Positions 11,271-23,100 of a stretch of 64,000 nucleotides of DNA are shown piece by piece. The stretch comes from Scatophagus argus. Its lineage: Eukaryota > Chordata > Actinopteri > Scatophagidae. Every line of letters begins with the position of its first letter. The stretch's first letter is position 1. The translations under genes and the position numbers were made by a program. The stretch covers positions 4,558,594 to 4,622,593 of the forward strand of contig NC_058516.1 of NCBI RefSeq assembly GCF_020382885.2, written 5' to 3'. The notes under the pieces are model-generated. The model was not told the origin of the DNA. It did not search any database and saw nothing but the letters and a program-made list of their open reading frames with translations.

Positions 11271-11276
11271 TTTATT
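11271..11276 (-). terminator. chn1: Candidate poly(A) signal of chn1
   Basis: TTTATT on the plus strand gives AATAAA on the minus strand, 243 bp past the chn1 stop codon. It is the nearest canonical signal. Another candidate is at 11061-11066, so alternative 3' ends are possible. Confidence 0.4.
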
Positions 11277-11518
11277 TCATTCTTTGTGATTAGTTTCCTT
11301 CATCGTTCATCCACTCCTCCCAAAAGCAGGTAGTGTATTTTTAGGCGTCGTTAGCAAGACTGCAAGACTCCAGGTATTTTGCTTGTTTTTTCTTCATTTC
11401 CTTGTAAAAAGTCACTTTTTCTTCCATCTTATCACAGGAGGACAAAGCATGTAAGCACCTTCTCAACCTGACTGTCCTTCCTTTTCTCACGAGAAGACTC
11501 CTTTCCGCTGCCCACCCC

Positions 11519-11925
11519 TCAGAACAACACGTCTTCATTGGTAATGAGAGATTCCACAACAAGTCTCTGGTATCGGATGTCGTTGAGCGCCGTCATGGCG
11601 TCCAGCTCAGGGGCCCTCATCAGTGTTGGGCCGAAGACGATGCCCAGATTCTCGCTGGACATGAGGTTCTCCTTCTCATGCTGGGTCACTCTGGATGGAA
11701 AAAGGAAAGAAGGTGTCAGGTGTAAGCCCCCTCTGACCACGACACAAGGAATGGATCTAGATCAGGTGAAGAAAGTGAATCATGAAGAAAGTAACCATGT
11801 CTTGTGTGTGCAGACCTCTTGAGGTGAGCCATGAGGTATCGCAGCGTCTCGAAGTGAGCTGGCGGCAGCAGCTTCAAGGCCTCGTGGAGAGACTCCAGAC
11901 GTTTTTCTGGGTCTGTAATCTCTGT

Positions 11926-11957
<32 letters not shown>

Positions 11958-13304
11958 AGCAAGAGAGAGAGAGATTAAAGGACAAGCGTTTCAGGAGCAC
12001 TAGACATAAGCTATCCCAAGCCTTAGCAACACATGTGTATGGGATCAATTATCATACAATAACATGTAAAGAAAAAGACCTGACAAAACACATTTCACCC
12101 ACACCTTTTCCTGATTTGAAGCATATGCAGCACAAATTCTTCTTGTTGCCATGTACCTGCAAAGCTTCTCTCGGTTTCCACTCATTCCTTCATCTTATGT
12201 AATAAAATAGAGAAAGCGTGGAGACCTACTTGCAGCTTCTATGAAGCGTGGGTAGGCATCATATGTGATGAGGGGAATAGGCAGCTCTCTGAAGTAGAGT
12301 TTGAGGGCTCCGGTGATGATGTTGATGTCCTCATAAGCATTTGAGGAAATATCAGCCTTCTCTCCATCTGTGGAACAAATCAGTCGACACAACAACCGAA
12401 TAATGTGTCTGATATTTTCAGCGAGGTAAACACACACCACGAGAAAAACGAAAACTCAAGGATTATGACTTTATGGATTTTCTATTTGTTGATATTTCGC
12501 TGATCCTAAAAGGCAAATTGTATTAGAAAAAGCTCTCACCTCTGTCGAAGGCCAGTTTGACATCTTCAATCAGCTCACTGAAGCCTGATATTCTGTACAG
12601 ACCCTCTGACTGAAGACCTGGGACAGGATGAGGAGAGTTGAACAGATGCTGCTATTAAGTGAATTTAAAACTCTTCTTTTCCAGCTGACACAGTTTAATT
12701 AAGTGATTATAATTCTGGATAACTGACAGATGAAGATATTTAATAAATTCACTCATTCCCACTTTTCAAATTAGAATATTTGCTTATTTTCGGTCTTCTA
12801 CGACAATGAATTTAACAATGAAAGCACTTAATTTATTTTTTCATATTTTTTAACATGTTTAGACCAAAGGATTACTCGATTAATTAAGAAAACAACTGGC
12901 TAATCATCAGTGATGAGATATTGTTATTTAAAGTTTTAAAGTTAAAGATTTTACTGTGACTGTTGACACACAACAATGTGCTTGTTATAACAGTTTCTTC
13001 ACTTTGTGCTAATGGAACATCTTAAGTGAAATAAACCAAATGATTATAAACAAGGGGACGAGACAGTGAATCTTGTGATCTTGCATGCAAATGTCCACCT
13101 CGTGGGTGTTATCTCTTTCCCTCTCTTACAGTAAACAATACTTGCAAGCTTTTTTTTTGTCAACATTACATAACCACTGACTCACACTCACGCACACACT
13201 CGCTTCCTCCTTTGCTCACCTCTTGACTCGAGTTCCTGTATGCACATGTCGACCACCATGGGTCTCTTGGTATTGTGGGCTTTGACCAGAGTGGTCAGAT
13301 CGCA
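11519..13304 (-). other. chn1: chn1 exons for the RhoGAP domain
   Basis: Five exons (from 13220-13393 to 11519-11690) encode about residues 268-459. Key parts are the arginine finger [62 protein letters not shown] and [15 protein letters not shown]. All positions expected for catalysis are visible. Confidence 0.93.
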
Positions 13305-14605
13305 GCTGTACACCTTCTTGACGTGCCGCAGGTCCGGCTGGCAGTCGTTCGGGACAACTTTGGAGCACTGCTTATGGACGTTCAACCCACAGTCTGATGG
13401 AGAAAAAAACATCACTGTTTTGTCGACTCCTGACTCTCTCAAGCATCTCGTTCTGTTTGTATTAACATAAATGCTATCAGCTGTTTATACTGCTGTTAAC
13501 ATCCAACAACGTGTGCATAATTTAATTTTGTCCTGAAAGATTTGATAGTCGAAGTGAAATAACCAGATTGGATGCACTTAAAGGCAGGCTTTGCAGAGGC
13601 ACAGTTCATCACCCACACACAGAAATAATCACACTGACAGTGTGTTCTTTGGCACCAGATTGAGTCTTTTAACATTTAAAATCCATGATACACTGCAGAT
13701 GAGTCAACAGCAAAAGTGACTAACTTTAAGCCTGCTGTCCCAGTTTTCGAGTCACGGTTTAAGAGAGAGGAGGCGAAACACGTTGAGCACATTGGAGGAG
13801 GCAAACAGGAGCAGAAATTTAATCTATTTTTTGCAGGGATATTCATACGTGATAAATCAAAGATCACTGAGAATGAGCAAGTTTGAGAAACGTGCACCAC
13901 ACACTGATGTGTGAGAGAAAAGATATGTGTTACCTGCACACTTGACTCCCTGAGCGATGAGACCCCACATGAAGTTGGCACAATATTCACACCAGTGGGG
14001 GCCTCTGAAAGTGTGAACCTGGTTGGAGAGGCAGAGACAGAAAAGAGGAAATTTGATGTTAAAAAGGCCAGAGGGAATTCTAAACGTCACATTTTCATAT
14101 TCTGTAACCCAGACCAGGTCACGTCATAATTGAACACAAGAAACAATCTTTATCGTAGACGAACAGGCACTGAAGAAAGACTGACGGAGACACAATAGGA
14201 GGGCTGAAAGGACATTTATAGAAAAATTACAGTGACAAGACTTTTTAATCTGCTCATTTCTCGCATAAATTGGCTCTATATAATGAAATGCTAATAACCT
14301 CCATCACAGCACAGTGCTTTGTGTGCGAGTGTGTGCGTGTGTGTGTTTGTCCACGTTTCCCTTAAGCTCAGTACACTGTGGCCCTGACCTTTGTGCTCCT
14401 CACTAATGGCTCCTTGTCATATGGAAATCTGAGGATCTAAAGTACCAAATAGAATCTTAAAACCTAAAATGGGAATGCAGAAATATGTGCTTCTCTTTCT
14501 GTGTGTGTGTGTGTGTGCATATGTGTGTATTCTAACACTCCGTTCCCTCAGAGGTGAATTTGAATAAGACCCCATGAGCTGAATCAGCGATTCTGGCATC
14601 ACTGA

Positions 14606-14676
<71 letters not shown>

Positions 14677-15067
14677 CACAGAGCACAGAATGTAGAAGCA
14701 AAGGAGCGGCTCTCACCTTGAAGTTGTGGACCTTCTCGTACTTGGGCACCAAGTCACTCTCTCTCAGGGTGGCCCGCCGCACCAGTGACGTGAGCTGCGA
14801 AAGGGCAAAAGATCTGATTGGTTGCCAGAAGGTGGAAGCAGGGGAGGCGGGTTTGGGGGGGGCTGGTGCCCGGCTGAGGCGAGTTCCCGAGCCCACGCTG
14901 GGGTCTGAGGTGCTGCCAGAGAGTGGCAGGGAGGGAATTGAACCAGCACTGACATTCAAACTGAGAGCTGCGGTAAACAAAGAGCCCTTCTGAGGTGTTT
15001 GTTTCTCGGCCCGTCTGCGTGACTGCTTTTTACCTCTTTTAACGATGTACGACTCTCGGCTCGGCAT
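11519..15067 (-). CDS. chn1: Alpha1-chimaerin isoform (C1-RacGAP) from internal start
   Basis: An upstream extension of the exon ending at 14717 opens at 15067 with MPSRES and runs in frame for 91 codons. It ends [13 protein letters not shown] before joining [10 protein letters not shown], which is shared with alpha2. This mirrors human alpha1-chimaerin (MPSKES... WQP...FAYSQ-LTSLV). With the shared downstream exons it gives 367 residues lacking SH2. The unique part is about 34 residues longer than the human one because of a Ser/Pro/Ala-rich insert. An in-frame ATG at 15097 is possible, but 15067 fits homology. The alpha1 promoter should lie in the intron above 15067; the GA repeat at 15688-15732 is nearby. 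Confidence 0.85.
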
Positions 15068-15685
15068 TGCGGGCCCTGTAGTTTTGGTGTGACACACTGT
15101 AGGTTTAAATCAAACACTGGCCCTGAGACCAAAATGGGAATCCCATGAATAAATACAGTAAGCCAATCACATTGAAACAAAAAAAGGAAAAACTCAAAAA
15201 TAGCTCAGAGTAATCAACAACATAAATAAGTTGAAAGCAGCAACAATTAGAATCTCAAATCAATTCAAAGCTTCATCCGACAACAACATCCCAAATCGAG
15301 GGGCCAACGCGGGACCAATCGTGCCGTCTTAGCACCACAAAGATCAGCCAATCACATCAGCTCTGCATATTGATGCTGGCTGCATGGTGCAATTCCAGTT
15401 CATAACAAAAAAACAAAGCCAGCCAGGCAACAAAAACCTGTCTTGGGATGTAGAAAATAAAAAATTGTGTTAAAAAGTTCACTTAATATGATTCAGTAAA
15501 TCTTCCCTCCTTGGAATTCCTCTAAAATCCTTCAAACCGGACTGATGCAGCAGAATGAGCGTTCCTGTCTCCTGGTCTCGTGTAGGTGAGCGCTCGAGTC
15601 CACATGGCTCACTGCGTGTGTGTGTTAATCCGCTTTCCCTCAACACACTCGCCAGGCAATATCAGCGCAGGAGGGAGGTGGTGAG

Positions 15686-15719
<34 letters not shown>

Positions 15720-17073
15720 GAGAGAGAGAGAGGGGGGGGAGAGAAAAAAGAGGAGGGGGATGCTGAGCTACGGTGCAGCAATGGATGAATTTAACAGGTC
15801 GCACTGAAAGGAGAGTGAGCCAATCAGAAGACAGCGATTCCTGTTGTTCGTCACCAAATCTGCCACCTCAATTGTCCCAGGAGAGACAGAGGAAAGAGGG
15901 GAGGGAGAGAAAGAATGAGCTGAGAAACAAGCTCTTATTTCATTCTTTCGTTCACACTTTTTGTCCCTCTTTGTTTCGCTTCTCTCTCTCTCTCTCTCTA
16001 CTTCTTCTGTCATTTTGTCCGGTAATATCGATCAGTTTTCCCTCAGATGTTTCCCAATTTCTCTGATGACTGCAAACAATGGTGCTATTGTCCGGCTTAA
16101 GTGTGTTTCTTGCCTGAAATTTGAACAGAACAGACACATCCCCATGTCCTTATACGGCTCTGGAAATAAAAGCCCTGCTCGTCCATCATCTTAGCTCATG
16201 CAAGTAAAATTATAAAAGAACAGTTTCAGGCTACATTTCACTTAAGTGCCATTTCAGAGCTTTCGGGCTGAGTGCCGCCTCTGGTGGGAGGATGTTTGGA
16301 CTTGACTTCTTTGACATTTTTGCGCTGATACACCCGACACCAAACAAGCAGCAGAACTGCAGTTAATCCTGCTACTCTGTGAGAGACTAAAAGCTTCCAA
16401 CTACGGGTTTTGATCTTTTTTAAGTTAGATATTTTACATTAAGATACGAGAAATCTTGTTCTGCGACAAAGAAGTAAAAGATATTTATAAAAAATACAAC
16501 CTCATATTAAAATCACTAATCCTCAACTTATATATACAACACAGTGAATATGTATGACTGGTTATGGATTTTTAATGAGTGTTCTCGTTGCATGGGGATG
16601 GCAGAGTGGAGGGTGTTGAACAAAAGAGCACCTCGACTGTAGACATACAAAGAAAGAAAAAAACAACAGTGAAAGGAATGAGGAACAAAAGCCGGGTACG
16701 CTTTGCAAGTCTCCCAACATGCACATTTTTTCTAAGTTTGTGGATTTATTTATGGATTTTCTGTCAGATCGAAGCCTTCTCCTCTCGCCGCAATCATTCC
16801 TGTCACCGTCCACTGAACTCACTCCCAAAACAAGGCCTTAAAAATTAAAATTTAAAAACTCATCACCAGAACCGTGTCTTTACGGCCCTCACGGGGGTCG
16901 TAAAAACGCATTTAACCCACAATAGCAGGTGATAAGCGGAATGAACGGATGAAATATGTGTTGGTCTGTCTTCCCTGCAGAGAGCCACCTCTGGTCTCAA
17001 TGTCACAGCTGTACTGCTTTGTCTGCAAATCCAGCCAATTATGAAAAGCACACACGTACACGGGACCAACCCC

Positions 17074-17121
<48 letters not shown>

Positions 17122-20100
17122 GTGATGTATGAGGTGCAGTGGTGGTCATGCACTGCAGGTCATGCTAGGCCTCTGGAGGCTCAGTGTTGGTGTAGCAGCT
17201 AAACGCATTGCACACACTACTTTGTTATGAGCCTGTCGGTGTGTGTTTTAGCTGCACTGTATTACACTTCCGTCTCTGTGTGAGTGTGTGTGAGTCTGAA
17301 GGCTTAGCAGCAGCTGTATGAATGGATCTGCATCTCAGCTGCTCAACCTGTCAGGTACACTTCCTCTCAGTCGTCTGGGTTCAAGACTGAACACAGAAGA
17401 CAAACTGATCGTCTGACAGCTGAACAGAAACTAATTATCCAACCGCAAAGTCAACTGTGAATTCTTGGTGTGCAGTTTCTGGGAGATAGCAGGTTTCTGC
17501 AGGCAAACTGCTGTTATGTAATTTTACTGCAGAGCCCTTGGCTGGAGGCCATCTCTCCTCTGCATCCATCCATCCATCCTCCTCCACCTCCTCCTTTCAC
17601 CAAGTTCCTCAACTCTTCCATCAGTACTGAACTGAACACACAGCAACTTGATAACACTTCTTATCCATGTCCTATGCATTAATGCGCATATATTTTAAAA
17701 ATGCAAACGCAACCCAAACTTATTCACCACTCCACTCATTCCATCTCTGGATCTTTCCATCCCAAAAACAAGGGCTCATCTCAGTGTTCCTACAAATTTT
17801 CCACTGTCAATTTCTGTATTAATTACTGATCTTTTTACATTTCACTGACTAAATACTCACCATGTTATGGTATTTCAAAACACGCAAAGGAAATTAGCAA
17901 AAGAGATCTGATGAAAGACTGAATTTGTCTGAGAACTGTTCATTGTTAGGGCTCATTTCAGACTGCGGCTTCCTGAAGGAAACATTGCTTGATGTGTAGG
18001 CTGTGCTCCACTTCTCATTCTAACCAATCCCACACCAAAAAACGACCTAAGCCTTCAGGTCACTTTGCCAGAAACATTTTTTGGTCTGAGTTCCAACACA
18101 GTTTCTACTTTAAAAATCCACATTCCTGACAGAGAAGTTTTGAAGACACTGATTGGTATTAGGTATTTCAGATCAACCAAAACAACCCCTTTGCCAAGTC
18201 CCTTCATCGAGTGGACACAACATTCATGCACTTGCGTTTGTCCTCACCCTCTCCTCTGCATTACGGTTGTCTTTGGCGGGAGCGGGTCCATCCAGGGCCT
18301 CTGGGCTGAACGGTAGATGTTTTTTCAGAGTGGGCTCCTGGTTCAGGGTGGTGTAGCCCACATGCTCATAGATGGGGTTTATTGTCATCTTCGCGATGTA
18401 CTCTGCTGCCTGACAGATCAGAAGGTTACAGTAAATATGGCAGGTTCAACTGTGACATTTGCAATGCTTCCCACTCACCTTAAACTCAATCTTACAACAA
18501 TATTCTTCATCTTAGAACAGTTTGTATTTTCCTATTGTGGATTATGCCAAAACGTAACTACCTACTGTTTTTATGCAAATAACAACAAAAAGATGAATTA
18601 CTTCTCAATATTACAGTACAGTAAAGGACAGTTAAGAGGGACACAGTGGAGGACGGACGAACCCACACACACCTTTGTCTCAATGTAGAGTGTGATGAGG
18701 CCGTCTGTGACCAGGTCGTGGATGGACTCAAACCTCTTCTCTCCAACAAAGTGCTTCCCGTCATGGTAGAGACGGAAGTTTCTCGTTTGGTTCCCAAACC
18801 TTGAGGGAAGGGAGGAGGAAGCTTTAGCTTTGCGATAATCTAGCAACAGACTTGAGTCCTAAATGTTTATTCAAACTCTGGGATTCTGCTCATCCACCAG
18901 TCACTGCAGCTCATGCATTCAAAAGCACATGACACAACAGACTCAAATAGTGGCTGGTTTTCTAGCACAGACACGTGGTGATGAGACTGAGTGGCACGAA
19001 AAAGGAGTGCTTCATTGCAAAAATACAACTAAGGAGCCTCATAACAAAATTCTCCTTCTATTTTCTGTCTTTATAAACTAATATCATGAAGCTCTTTAAT
19101 AAGATAACACTTAGTCAAAAAAAATGGCACAAACTCGAAGTGCCAGAGCTCTGACAGACAGACCTTGAACTGGGCCAACACATTATCTGCTCCTCAGTGG
19201 ATCACAATGGAAGCGCTGCGAGAAAAAGCAGCACCGCTACATCATTAACCCAAAATCCAACCTTTCCTTTTCTGCAAACCCAGAGAGGAACATTAGTTTA
19301 TGAAGCGGGTATTTATGGAAGGTAATTATAACCACAGCGAGAGAAACTTGTGCAGGTGGAAGAGCGACATGACTATGAATAGAGCAAACTGACCCAAAAC
19401 CTACTTCAAATTATGCCATGCACCCATTTAAAAGTGTGACACCTACTCTGATGACTGATGCTTAGAAGCTAACCGGGCTAAGTGGGCAGCTGGGTGGTGC
19501 TCAGATCAGACGATAGACAAGAATAATTTGAGTACTTCAGCCAATGAACATTTGTTAGCCTGGTTAGGGAGACGGCACACACTGCTTTTCTCACTTCTCT
19601 ACTCTGACCCCTCCTCATGAAGAAAGGCCCTCTGGAAGACGCCACGCGGAGCCATGTGAGCTTAGAGATGAGCGCCTCTGAGCAGCTTACAGCTCACCTC
19701 CTGCCTTTAAAACCCCCGCACCTCAAGGCACCCGGGGTGTGACAACACGCGATCAGACAGCACTCACAGCTTCTTGCCTTGTCACACAATTACATGCAGG
19801 GATCGGTGCTGGAGGTCGAACAAGTACAAGGTCTCAGGTGATCCACAGGAAGTGGAGAAGCATAACACAAGCCAACGTACCTTAGAGCCAGTGTGTATGT
19901 GCCCGGCTGTCTCTGACTCTCTCTAATAAGGTAGCTGCCTTCGGCCTGACTCAGTAACTGGTCGGCCTCTTCTCTTGAGATCATCCCGTGGAACCTGGAT
20001 GTAAAAGCAGCAGAAGGTCAATATTACTTATGTCACACAAGTAACCAATCAGCTTCCACATCATCACACAGGAATTGAGAGCACAAACGCTGAATAAAGA

Positions 20101-23100
20101 GAAGGCCAACTCACTCTCTTCCATAGTATTTAGGTCTGTTGTCCACCTGCAGGAAAAAGAAAAATATATAATTTGTAAAATACTAGTACAGGCAGGCTAC
20201 ACAGGGCAGACGGCAGACACTCCTGTGCGATAAGAAGCAGACAAACTACAGATTGAAGATAGTTTTCCATGCCAACTTATATGTTGACGAGTAACTTTTG
20301 ATGAAATGCCACTGGCTGCACAACTGAACACACACTGTGCTCTTGTTAAATATTTTCCCAAATTTTGCTACATGCGAGTTCGTGGGTGCGTGGGAGTCGA
20401 GAATGTTGCACGAGTCAGATAAAAAGCTGAGCGTTCTGTTGTTCTCAACAAAACTGCTGTCGCGCCAATAAATCAACAAAGACCCGACCAGCAGTGCTGA
20501 ATGTTAATATGCATGTCCTGTTAGCTGTGTGTATGAAAGACACGGGACCAGAGAAAACGAGGGGACATGTGCACTCAATATACATTTCAGGAATTAAGAC
20601 AGAAAATGTAGACAAACCTTACCTTGAGAATACACAAGAGTAGATTTAAAGAAGTAAACGGTCCATATACAGACTTATATACAGTCAAAAGAGCAGAAGC
20701 CAAACTCCTGCCATTTCATTCACTCTTCAAGTGAAAGTCTCCAATGTACAGAACAATACAACACAGTTGAGATGCTAAAGGAGTCAAAAGTTAGGTTGGC
20801 AGAGACCCACTCATGATGGTGGATGTAGTCCAGTCCTGTCTTATCTGCCATGCATGCGCACCTCTGGACTCCCACCAAAGCTGCTCCGAGGCCTGTCAGT
20901 CAGCCATGCATGGAGCGGACAGACTAATACCCATTACTAATGCTCAAAAGGCATCCTCGACTGCACATTACTGAGAGCCGAGCTGGAGGGAATAAGCTGT
21001 TCAGACGTTTTGCATAAACAGTGTGCTTGGGATGAAATGATGAAATAAACTTGTGCTGGGTGAAATGTTTACCTGGCACAGCATGGAACAATTGTGTAGA
21101 GAGTTAAATACGCAACCTGTAGGCTTTTTCACGTCTTGCATTTGGCACCCAAACTACTGCCAGGGCTGTCAGCTTGCTCTGAATTTGTGCTTTAATAAAG
21201 CATGAATAAAGAGCTCCATAGAGAGTTTTTCACTTAACAGCTCATCAGCTACAAAGATTTATGTCTTTGACGGATCATTCAGCAGTCAGTGGGAGGTAAA
21301 TGTCAGCTTACAGAAGACAAAAGCAAAGCTATTTTTACTCACAGTTATGGACAAATTGAAACATATTGCACTGACAGAGATGTTTTACATGAAGTTTAGT
21401 CCCAAATCTTGAACAACATTTATACCTCGTGGATGAACTGATGGCTACAATGTAGAGCGGGTTTAGCTTTCAGTTTAGGAGGTCATTTCCAAATAAAATC
21501 AGTTCTGTCAAAGAAGAGTTAAAAATGGCTGTATAATTTGCCACAGCCCAAGTGAACATCTTTGCATTGCTCATTTTGTCTCACCAACAGTCTAATCCCA
21601 AATGTATTTCATTTACAAGGACATGAAAGAGAGAAAAGCATCAAAAGCTTGCATATAATAAGCTGGAGAAAGTGGGTGTTGGGCAATTTTAGTTGATAAA
21701 TCAATAAAGTCAATAATTATTCCTTACTATGTCTGTATATGAGTGCATTGCTTTACTGAAAAAAAACAACTTTTCACTCAAAAAAATGCTGTGACTGGAG
21801 GGCCTGCAGCTAAAGGACAGTTCCCCCTCATTGATGTGTCATCAACGTGGCACAAATCAAAAAAGTACCAGACAAAAATAAGTGCTTATTGGTGCATCAT
21901 TAACACACATATGGCTGAACTCCCAGCAGACAACACGGCGCTGCCAGTAACAGCAGGGGCTCTTCCACCCCGTCTGTCTACCGATTATAACTGGGTCAGC
22001 ACCGACTACCTGATCAGGCCAGGGCATCAAAGCCAACAACCGTTCGTTTAGCTCCACACATTCATCCTGCTTTGCATCCACCAGGCCCTGAGAGGACTGT
22101 TTTTAGAGATCAACACACACACAGCCACAGCACAGTCCATCATTTTTTTAATCCCACTTGGATTCCCCCAAATCTCCCCACCCAGATGCTTCAATTCATG
22201 TTGTTTTGATTGAAAAAAAAAATGCCAACACATCTACCCACTTTGATGTGTGCTCAGTTAACGTCACCAAATATTGCTTAAATCATTGTCCAAATATCAC
22301 TAACAGGGCTCCCTCCCTTCTTCTAAGAAAAAGGATTGGAGGACCACCATTGTACAGCCAGTTAAAATGTCTCTTCGGCCTGTTATCCTCCCTGCAGTGC
22401 AATGGACTGATGGACATGGTTTAATCAAGTTGACTGTGCTGTCACAGCATTTGCTTAAAACCTAATCTATTGTTATGACTATCTGCAGCCTCTTTGGGAA
22501 AATTAGGCTTGTTTTAATAGAACAATATTGATTTTTCTGCCTGTTCAGTGATGCAGTGAAAAGGCTGTCCATGTCTCATGTATACACAGTTGATTTATTC
22601 GTGCTATTTCATGTTAATATCACAAGGTGAATTAAAACTGTATTTCACGAGAATAGGACAAGACATGACAGACTAATTGAACTTGTTGTTTGACTACTGG
22701 GGAGTGTGTCCTCACCTCGCAGGTGCAGGTGAGTCTGCGTGGGTGAGGTGCCTCCTGCTGGAGCTGGTACACTGTGCCAGAACACACACAACAAACCATG
22801 AGCAAAAAGCAGCTGAGACCAAGAAAAAGAACATAAGAAAGCTCATTTGAATGTAAAACCATTCCAGGATTACTTACAGTAAGACTTCCACACCGGTGGT
22901 CTGTATTCATCATGATCTGGGGACAGAAAAAGTGCAATACCTCAATAACCACATCCTGAGTTACAGAAACTCGATTTGCTGTGTTACAGTGCCCTCTAGT
23001 GGACACATTATAATTATGATCAGCGCTGGTTTTTATGTCTCAATTTTGTCATGTCCCACCAACGGAATCTCTCATTTCATTTCATCTTCCTTCTTATTTC

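Larger units (their letters stand above)
15068..18247. other. chn1 intron with alpha1 promoter region and microsatellites
   Basis: It holds the presumed alpha1 promoter and 5' UTR (above 15067), the GA repeat, and an (AC)21 run at 17076-17118. No further coding exon was found. Confidence 0.6.

Noticed and set aside
15097-15097. Alternative alpha1 start (in-frame ATG 30 bases upstream of 15067)
   Set aside because: MPSRES at 15067 matches the known alpha1 N-terminus, while the ten extra residues have no counterpart.
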